DNA from: JAEZRQ01 sp049294415
GTDB taxonomy: Bacteria > Patescibacteriota > Patescibacteriia > Patescibacteriales > UBA12465
Reading direction: 5' to 3'
DNA: 17,022 nt
NCBI GenBank assembly: GCA_049294415.1
Contig: JBAQCS010000033.1
Location: 1 to 17,022, forward strand
Part shown: piece by piece, positions 12,247-17,022 of the stretch
Numbering within the stretch: position 1 is the stretch's first letter
Layout of the letters: each line of letters starts with the position of its first letter
Notes under the pieces: generated by a model
Seen by the model: only the letters and a program-made list of their open reading frames with translations
The model's database searches: none
Told to the model about the DNA's origin: nothing
Position numbers and translations under genes: made by a program

Positions 12247-13023
12247 TTAAACACCAGCTAACTTTTTAACCAATTCTTCGTGTGTTAAGCTATTGGAAAT
12301 AATAGCCCCTTCAATATTTTCGTAATACTTAGCATTTTTGCCATAAATATCAGTTACTATCCCTCCAGCACTTTCAACTATAACTTTTACGGCTGCCATA
12401 TCAACTGACTTCCCTTTAGTACCAGCAAAAACACAAGCCTCAAATTGACCAGAAGCTACCATGCAAGCCGCCTGAATAACCGAACCTAAGTGTAAAACAT
12501 AGACTCCTGTTTCCATTGATAAGTTATGACAAACTGAATCAATATCGTATTGGGCTTCTGGCCACCACTCAATATCCATCGTAGCTTTATAATCAAGTTT
12601 TTTATCGCTTACTTTAATTAGCTCATTATTTAAATAAGCTCCTTCACCTTTAATAGCGCTATACATTCTCTTAGTGAAAGGATCATAAACTACACCTACT
12701 AACGGCACACCATCTTCAACATAAGCTAAGGAAAAAACTGAAACAGGCAGGCCTTTAGAAAACGGCACTGTACCATCGACTGGGTCACACAACCACACTT
12801 GTTTAGATTTATTATCCAAACTCTGCTCTTCTCCTAACACAGAGTGTTCTGGAAATTTGGCACTAACCGTCTTAATTAATAAGTCATTAATTTCCTTATC
12901 AGCCTCAGTTACTATGGTTAAATCTTCTTTTTCAGAAGACTCCACTCCTACTTTAAAATATTTAAGCATTACCTCTCCGGCTTGATAAGCAAATTCTTTA
13001 GCAAATTCTAGATATTGTTCCAT
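12247..13023 (-). CDS. Inositol-monophosphatase-family phosphatase
   Basis: The 258-residue protein carries the IMPase-fold metal site. It has GEE at 64-66, DPVDGT at 80-85 (usual DPIDGT) and the third motif as KSVDMAA with D208, where most members have W-D-x-A-A. Flanking blocks fit: VTEADKEINDLL (38-49), LAYVEDGVPLVGVVYDPFTK, GEGAYLNN and a closing AGGIVTD. Members hydrolyse phosphomonoesters such as inositol phosphates, fructose-1,6-bisphosphate, PAP or histidinol phosphate with Mg2+; the substrate cannot be told here. The gene starts 1 nt after the DHH-family gene, so they form an operon. Both being phosphoesterases, they might act on related nucleotide by-products such as pAp; that is a guess. 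Confidence 0.88.
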   Translation of the reverse strand: MEQYLEFAKEFAYQAGEVMLKYFKVGVESSEKEDLTIVTEADKEINDLLIKTVSAKFPEHSVLGEEQSLDNKSKQVWLCDPVDGTVPFSKGLPVSVFSLAYVEDGVPLVGVVYDPFTKRMYSAIKGEGAYLNNELIKVSDKKLDYKATMDIEWWPEAQYDIDSVCHNLSMETGVYVLHLGSVIQAACMVASGQFEACVFAGTKGKSVDMAAVKVIVESAGGIVTDIYGKNAKYYENIEGAIISNSLTHEELVKKLAGV

Positions 13024-13024
13024 A

Positions 13025-13933
13025 CTATGATAAATTATTAATTAATAAAGGTAATATTTGTTTGCGAAGTAACAGCTTATTATTTTTAGCAATCGAATTA
13101 GTAAAATTAAGAGCTATGGATTCTACCAATAATTTTTCTGTGTCTTCATCTATTGTTATAAAAAGATTGTAGCCATTATTAATATCAGCCGCTGTTAAAA
13201 AAATGGACTTTATATTATATTTTTCTTTGAGCGAAGTTAAAATATTTTGAATGCTTTCTAAATTATTATTTACTAACTTGTCTAAATTAAAACCTTCTAG
13301 CTGAGCAATTCCTAGTCCACCATCAAAAGTTTTAAAATCACCGCTCATTACCTCTTCTAAATTACTAGCGATATAATCTGTCTTATATTGAAACATGTCG
13401 GTGATTAAATTGGCTGGCAGATTAACTTCTAAGTCTTTAACAGCCTTAAGATCTCTCTCTGTAGTTATACTAGGATTTAAATTAAGGGTGTTAGAATAGA
13501 TGGCGCCATATAACAAAACAGCACTATTTAAATCCAAAGCTTCTGTAAATTTTTCCCAAACTAAGGTGGCTGCCGCTCCCACTAATTCTATCTGTATTTT
13601 GGCATTAACAAATAATTCTGGAGCTTGATGGGTAGCGCGGTGATCAATTACTTCTACAACATCTTGGGCTCTAATAATTTCAGGCATACCTTTTAAATCA
13701 CTGGCATCAACGAGAATAAATTTATCAAAAGCTAATTCTGGGTTAAAAAATAAACCTTCTTTAATTTGAAACTTATTAATTAAAAACCTAGCTTCGCTAT
13801 GTGGGGTACCAAAAATACCAGCAATATATTCATTACCGTCGTTTAAAGAATTAAGTAACTTAGCATAAGCATAAGCGCAAGCTACGCCATCTAAATCTGG
13901 ATTAATTTTAGGAGTGATAAGTATTTTAGACAT
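13025..13933 (-). CDS. DHH/DHHA2-type phosphoesterase
   Basis: The protein has 302 residues from ATG 13933 (305 from ATG 13942). The DHH core shows NPDLDG (motif 1, near 11-16), LVDASDL (motif 2), EVIDHRATH (motif 3) and ELVGAAATLVWE (motif 4), then AIYSNTLNLNPSITTERD. The C-terminal end RKQILPLL resembles the substrate-binding SRKKQ..P segment of the DHHA2 domain of family II inorganic pyrophosphatases. Several family II metal ligands differ, however. The His before NPD is Lys, VDHNE is VDASD, and DHH is DHR. A pyrophosphatase role is therefore doubtful; hydrolysis of a short oligonucleotide or nucleotide ester is possible. I prefer the start at 13933 because a TATAAT at 13946-13941 overlaps the upstream ATG and would begin the transcript there. 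It is followed 1 nt later by the IMPase gene. Confidence 0.83.
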   Translation of the reverse strand: MSKILITPKINPDLDGVACAYAYAKLLNSLNDGNEYIAGIFGTPHSEARFLINKFQIKEGLFFNPELAFDKFILVDASDLKGMPEIIRAQDVVEVIDHRATHQAPELFVNAKIQIELVGAAATLVWEKFTEALDLNSAVLLYGAIYSNTLNLNPSITTERDLKAVKDLEVNLPANLITDMFQYKTDYIASNLEEVMSGDFKTFDGGLGIAQLEGFNLDKLVNNNLESIQNILTSLKEKYNIKSIFLTAADINNGYNLFITIDEDTEKLLVESIALNFTNSIAKNNKLLLRKQILPLLINNLS

Positions 13934-13940
13934 ATCAACC

Positions 13941-13946
13941 ATTATA
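13941..13946 (-). promoter_or_regulatory. -10 element giving a leaderless DHH transcript
   Basis: A perfect TATAAT ends 7 nt before the ATG at 13933 and overlaps the alternative ATG at 13942. A weak -35 (TTCATT, 13969-13964) lies at 17 nt. Confidence 0.5.
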
Positions 13947-13978
13947 TCTTAAAAAGTATTAAAAATGAAATAAAAAAA

Positions 13979-14005
13979 GGGACTCAAACTTTACGTTCGA
14001 GTCCC
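13979..14005 (-). terminator. Terminator overlapping the end of the acetyltransferase gene
   Basis: GGGACTC (13979-13985) pairs with GAGTCCC (13999-14005). After one mismatch the stem extends AAC/GTT (13987-13989 with 13995-13997) to a 5-nt loop. On the minus strand it is followed by a long T tract. The stop codon (13991-13993) and the last four or five codons are inside the hairpin. Confidence 0.85.
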
Positions 14006-14503
14006 ATACAGACTAAGTATCTTTCTTAATAAAACCCACCAAGGAAGATGGTAAACATACTTATCAGATATTCCTTCATCTCCACAATGTACACCGCTGT
14101 ACACAAAACCGGAACGCTGTAAATTCTTAATCGAGGGTTCATTGCCTTCTTTAACTAAAGACTGGATATTGTAGATATTTCGATTAAGATTAAACTTAAT
14201 TCGATAATCTATGAGCTGAAGTTGATAACCTAATCCACGATAGATTGGGTGAACTTCTCCATTAGTTAACATCGCTACACTAGCATATTTTAAATCACAA
14301 AGATCACCCTGATTATCATAAAAAGAAATACTCCCAATAGCTATTAACTTTTTTCCATCTTTAATTCCCCAGGTTTTAGTACCAGTAGAAAACCAATGAC
14401 GCCAATCAGCATAGCTAGAAAAAACAGCCTCTATATTACCTTCTAGGGCCAAAATATCAAAGATGTCTTTGATACCTAATTCTACAATTACTGATTTTTT
14501 CAT
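13991..14503 (-). CDS. GNAT-family N-acetyltransferase
   Basis: The 170-residue protein has the GNAT core. A central strand KKLIAIGSISFYDNQGDL leads into YASVAMLTNGEVHPIYRGLGYQLQLIDY. The VHPIYRGLGYQ part is motif A, whose R-x-x-G-x-[GA] loop binds the pyrophosphate of acetyl-CoA (here RGLGYQ). NIQSLVKEGNEPSIKNLQRS then GF is the usual motif B, where N..S...L.r.GF marks the C-terminal helix. The length is typical. The family acetylates amines on small molecules, peptides or proteins; the substrate is unknown. The last residues (LLRKILSLYGTRT) may be an amphipathic helix. It is monocistronic, and its own terminator overlaps the coding end. Confidence 0.85.
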   Translation of the reverse strand: MKKSVIVELGIKDIFDILALEGNIEAVFSSYADWRHWFSTGTKTWGIKDGKKLIAIGSISFYDNQGDLCDLKYASVAMLTNGEVHPIYRGLGYQLQLIDYRIKFNLNRNIYNIQSLVKEGNEPSIKNLQRSGFVYSGVHCGDEGISDKYVYHLPWWVLLRKILSLYGTRT

Positions 14504-14545
14504 TCTTTATTAATTTTTAAGGTTCTTAACTATTTTTAACTAACA

Positions 14546-14575
14546 AAAAAGCATACTATTAGTACGCCTTTTTGT
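14546..14575 (-). terminator. Terminator of the gene at 14586
   Basis: An imperfect hairpin, GCATAC with GTACGC around loop TATTA, is flanked by AAAAAA and TTTTT. On the minus strand the T tract follows the stem. Confidence 0.65.
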
Positions 14576-14585
14576 CAATATTACA

Positions 14586-15068
14586 TTATTTTATCTTGAG
14601 CAATCCTACTACATAATTTTTACCCCATTTTTTAGCACACTTAGGGCAGGTTGTGTAATAGAAGTAAATATTATCTTTAGCTTCCACCCCCTTCTCTTTA
14701 GCTAAAGCCTGCATTTCTTGATACCAGTTTTTTGCCTCTTTATAAGGTCCTTCGAAAACTTTAGAAAAAAATGTACCAGAAATTTTTACATTATCTAAAC
14801 CAGCAATTTCCTTACTGGTGGCTAAAAAATGTTCACATTTCCAAGGAGAGATATCCTTAGATAACATAATCCAATCTTTAGCCTCTGGAGCGCCACCGGC
14901 AGCCTCCACTTTATTCCAAGTTTTTTTCATCATAGCCACCATGTTTAAAGGCATATACAAAAAACTAACGGTCTTACCCTTAACGAACATTTTATCTGTC
15001 CAAATAATTTCCTTATTCTCCCAAGGAGTGGGATCGAATTTAGGACAACAAACTTTTTCTTCGTTCAT
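14586..15068 (-). CDS. Conserved cysteine-containing protein (function unknown)
   Basis: The 160-residue cytoplasmic protein has a recognisable frame but no assured function. It starts with CCPKFDPTPWENKEIIWTDK (7-26). WIMLSKDISPWKCEHFLAT, KISGTFFSKVFEGPYKEAKNW and finally FYYTTCPKCAKKWGKNYVV follow. The CCP near the N-terminus and CPKC near the C-terminus could together bind one zinc ion. I have seen this CCPKFDP...FEGPY...TTCPKC layout in bacterial and archaeal proteins annotated loosely as hydrolases; the middle part resembles a small GyrI-like ligand-binding fold. Both statements are from memory of family patterns. Candidate -10 is TATAAT at 15103-15098. It is monocistronic. Confidence 0.7.
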   Translation of the reverse strand: MNEEKVCCPKFDPTPWENKEIIWTDKMFVKGKTVSFLYMPLNMVAMMKKTWNKVEAAGGAPEAKDWIMLSKDISPWKCEHFLATSKEIAGLDNVKISGTFFSKVFEGPYKEAKNWYQEMQALAKEKGVEAKDNIYFYYTTCPKCAKKWGKNYVVGLLKIK

Positions 15069-15097
15069 ATTGTTTTAAATTAGGGTTAATAATATAA

Positions 15098-15103
15098 ATT
15101 ATA
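15098..15103 (-). promoter_or_regulatory. -10 element of the gene at 14586-15068
   Basis: A perfect TATAAT on the minus strand; predicted leader about 23 nt. It lies just before the terminator of the repeat-protein gene. Confidence 0.45.
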
Positions 15104-15115
15104 TCACAAACAAAA

Positions 15116-15146
15116 AAGCCCTGAAACTTTTTTAATTTCAGGGCTT
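15116..15146 (-). terminator. Terminator of the repeat-protein gene
   Basis: A perfect 11-bp inverted repeat, AAGCCCTGAAA (15116-15126) with TTTCAGGGCTT (15136-15146), has a 9-nt loop. The minus strand continues into a T tract. It lies 20 nt past the stop. Confidence 0.88.
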
Positions 15147-15165
15147 AACATATCAAACTCAATTT

Positions 15166-17022
15166 TTAGTTGAATTTTCCGACAACAGAACTATTAAGGA
15201 AAGTGTTGTAGTCATGCTGTTCAGTAAACTTCAAACTTTTAGCAAAAGAAAGATTTTTCCAATCATCTCTCTTGTCCGTTATGGTCGAATAAAAACCTGG
15301 CCCGGTCTTTTTGGCAAAATTCAAAGCGTCCTTTAGAGATAATTGGGGCCAATCTTCTCGCTCGGTAATAGACGAACACATGTTATAGTTTAGCTCCGTT
15401 TTTCTAAAAATTTCCGAAGCTAAATCAAGAGAACAGTCGCCTCTGTTAATAACTTGGCGGGAAAGAAAATGCGTGTACTTGTGCTCCTCCAAAAAAGCTA
15501 AAACCTTATCAAGCGGTTTATTGCTTTGATGTAGGGCTGACCCCAAATAAACAACATGGCAATAATCGTCTTTACCATTAAGAAGTTGAATTGCCTCTTC
15601 GAATGGTAGGGCTTGCCAATCTTCACGGTCAGCTAATGATTCAACTAATTTATAGTTGCTATATTTCTCAATATACTCAACCACTTTAGTTAAAGGCAAT
15701 AATTTCCAATCAGATCTAACAGCAATACCTTCAAATGAGCCATTGTAAATTCTTTTAGCTAATTCTAAAGCATCATCCAAAGGATTATCAAGTCTTGATA
15801 CCACGGGATAAACAGCTTTTCGAATATCATGAGATGAATCAAGCATATTAATCAACTCGTAAGCTCTGGTTAAAGGACAATCTGATTTCATGGTCAGCGA
15901 AGGAACCACGTTATAAGCATAACTGTCCCATTTTATCGTTTGCAAGAATTTTTCAGCCTCAGCAAAAGGTAAAGCTTGCCAATCTTCACGAGCCACAATA
16001 ACTCGCAATGATTCATGATAAACATCCTTCAGGTAGTCAAAGGCCGTAGCCAGCGGAATTGTTTTCCAATCTTCATGTTTACTAATCGCTGAACTTAAAT
16101 TTCCCAAACTACTAAAACCATTACGATGTAAATGTACCATATCAGCTAAAGAAGCCTGTTTGTGATCAGCTATAATTGCCACAACGTGCTGTGGATCATC
16201 ACTCTTTTCCACAAGTTTCAATGTTTCTTCGTGTGAAGAAATACCTTCAACTATAATAGTTCGTAGCAGATGAGCATCATACAATTCGCTCTCAGGCAAT
16301 TTAGCTAACTCCAAAGCTTTAGCTAAAGGACATTTTTTAGTCGCAATAATTAACTGTAAAACTGAAGTGGTGTTACCTGTCTCGACTGCCAGCTTAATGG
16401 CCTGCTTAAGAGACAACTTCTTCCAATCAGTTCTTTGAGAAATAATTTCCAGAACACAAGAGAAATGAGATATTCTGTGATAAAGATGCAAGACCTCAGT
16501 AAGAGGCCGCGTTTTCCAATCATCACTTTTAAGCATTTTTTCATGATCATAATGATCATAATGTGGCTCATAACCGCTTTCGTAAATTTCTGGAATCATC
16601 TGATTCATAAGTTTAATAAGCTCGATTCGTTTTTCCAAAGTGAAGTCTTTCCTCTTTTCAAAAGAAGGAATAGCTTCTCTAGTGCAACGAATTTCCCTCA
16701 TTAACTTAAGAGCTTTTTTAAAAGAAAAGTTATTCTTTTCAATTAAAGCCATGACAGCGTAAGAAAAAATTTCACCATCAAATTTTCTGGTCTTTTCCAA
16801 AATCTCCTGAGCAGTAGTGATAGAACAATCGCTCCTGGGAATAATCAAATAAGACGACGAAGCAATGATATCATCGAAGTTATCGATAAATAAGGCATGT
16901 GTTTTATCCAAGATAAAATCTAGCGACAAATTCTTACGAACAACAATCGTGTCAAACATTTCCTCAGGCGACCTGGCGTCATAAAAAATTGAACGCACTA
17001 AATTCTGCGGACAACCATGATG
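15166..17022 (-). CDS. Large repeat protein, probable alpha-solenoid (5' end outside window)
   Basis: The frame is open from the right edge to TAA at 15166. A GTG at 16998 would give 610 residues, but eight more codons (HHGCPQNL) precede it without a stop, so the gene probably begins outside. Residue numbers here count from that GTG. The protein is built of about 19 degenerate repeats of about 31 residues. Each has an anchor such as REDWQALPFAEA or KSDCPLTRA followed by a helix. Anchors fall near 24, 58, 91, 119, 161, 192, 223, 253, 282, 311, 340, 374, 405, 431, 461, 494, 522, 550 and 580. A long form (DWxxLPL) and a form three residues shorter (D[CN]PL) are mixed. There is no membrane segment; binding of proteins or RNA is the usual role of such solenoids. 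An insertion EPHYDHYDHEK (144-154) breaks the pattern. Family not recognised. Confidence 0.8.
   Translation of the reverse strand, partial: HHGCPQNLVRSIFYDARSPEEMFDTIVVRKNLSLDFILDKTHALFIDNFDDIIASSSYLIIPRSDCSITTAQEILEKTRKFDGEIFSYAVMALIEKNNFSFKKALKLMREIRCTREAIPSFEKRKDFTLEKRIELIKLMNQMIPEIYESGYEPHYDHYDHEKMLKSDDWKTRPLTEVLHLYHRISHFSCVLEIISQRTDWKKLSLKQAIKLAVETGNTTSVLQLIIATKKCPLAKALELAKLPESELYDAHLLRTIIVEGISSHEETLKLVEKSDDPQHVVAIIADHKQASLADMVHLHRNGFSSLGNLSSAISKHEDWKTIPLATAFDYLKDVYHESLRVIVAREDWQALPFAEAEKFLQTIKWDSYAYNVVPSLTMKSDCPLTRAYELINMLDSSHDIRKAVYPVVSRLDNPLDDALELAKRIYNGSFEGIAVRSDWKLLPLTKVVEYIEKYSNYKLVESLADREDWQALPFEEAIQLLNGKDDYCHVVYLGSALHQSNKPLDKVLAFLEEHKYTHFLSRQVINRGDCSLDLASEIFRKTELNYNMCSSITEREDWPQLSLKDALNFAKKTGPGFYSTITDKRDDWKNLSFAKSLKFTEQHDYNTFLNSSVVGKFN
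16543..16560. repeat. Perfect 9-bp tandem repeat inside the repeat-protein gene
   Basis: ATGATCATA occurs twice in a row (16543-16551, 16552-16560), with the start of a third copy after it. It encodes the HYDHYDH insertion and could expand or contract by slippage in units of three residues. Confidence 0.8.

Noticed and set aside
14818..15078. Plus-strand 86-codon frame
   Set aside because: A shadow of the conserved CCPKFDP/CPKC protein gene on the minus strand.
16350..16704. Overlapping frames of 73 codons (minus) and 89 codons (plus)
   Set aside because: Both lie inside the repeat-protein gene, whose repeat periodicity continues through the region without a break.
16996..16998. GTG at 16998 as the start of the repeat protein
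   Set aside because: The frame stays open to the window edge and the repeat pattern begins almost at once, so the 5' end is more likely outside.
1..17022. UGA recoding (Gly or Trp) as in some CPR or mycoplasma-like codes
   Set aside because: No reading frame contains an in-frame TGA, and conserved Trp and Gly positions use standard codons; only the absence of TGA stops is notable.
1..17022. Mobile element, CRISPR array, tRNA or rRNA
   Set aside because: No transposase or integrase frame, no regularly spaced direct repeats at DNA level outside the coding solenoid, and no tRNA- or rRNA-like sequence seen on either strand by eye.

Overview
The window is AT-rich DNA, about one third G+C by eye, from a compact bacterial chromosome. 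The gene set suggests a Candidate Phyla Radiation (Patescibacteria) organism. It has very small proteins, intergenic gaps of 1 to 4 nt inside operons and many short membrane or secreted proteins without obvious relatives. It also has several minimal Nudix, MGMT-like and DHH-type enzymes. That placement is inference: no rRNA or tRNA lies in the window. All 25 complete genes I accept end in TAA (18) or TAG (7) and none ends in TGA. Only two starts have a strong Shine-Dalgarno sequence. Fourteen of 25 starts have the dinucleotide AT directly before the ATG, and three genes look leaderless.

Layout. Positions 1-1062 (minus) hold the N-terminal end of an NAD-type malic enzyme and a SpoU-family RNA methyltransferase. 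Positions 1205-2255 (plus) hold two overlapping genes for small two-helix membrane proteins with coiled-coil tails, ended by a terminator that overlaps the stop codon. Positions 2286-2472 have a good promoter, two strong stems and an intrinsic terminator. This is a candidate small RNA or attenuated leader ahead of an unfamiliar, possibly ATP-grasp-like gene (2542-3423). Positions 3481-4815 (minus) are a Fur-family regulator plus a heavy-metal permease. They are driven by a consensus promoter whose spacer is filled by a perfect 17-bp palindrome. Positions 4905-9086 (minus) carry a YceI-type lipoprotein, an MTH1-like Nudix protein, a SIMPL-domain protein and a tight four-gene operon (membrane protein, Nudix, secreted/membrane protein with a DUF2892-like tail, MGMT-like protein).

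Positions 9237-9689 (plus) and 9722-10392 (minus) hold hypothetical genes, including a 39-residue basic protein and a RyR-like protein. Positions 10540-10963 (plus) are two adjacent half-ferritin genes. Positions 11023-15068 (minus) hold a small membrane protein, a PurN-like formyltransferase, a DHH/IMPase gene pair, a GNAT acetyltransferase and a conserved cysteine-containing protein. The right end (15166 to the edge, minus) is a large protein made almost entirely of about 19 degenerate repeats of about 31 residues, probably an alpha-solenoid.

Functional themes are nucleotide-pool and nucleic-acid maintenance (two Nudix, MGMT-like, RNA methyltransferase, DHH, IMPase), metal handling (Fur, permease, half-ferritins) and a cell envelope with several small anchored proteins. 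Most intergenic gaps contain a symmetric hairpin with A and T tracts that can terminate in both directions. I see no transposase, integrase, CRISPR array, tRNA or rRNA, and nothing marks the window as a mobile element.
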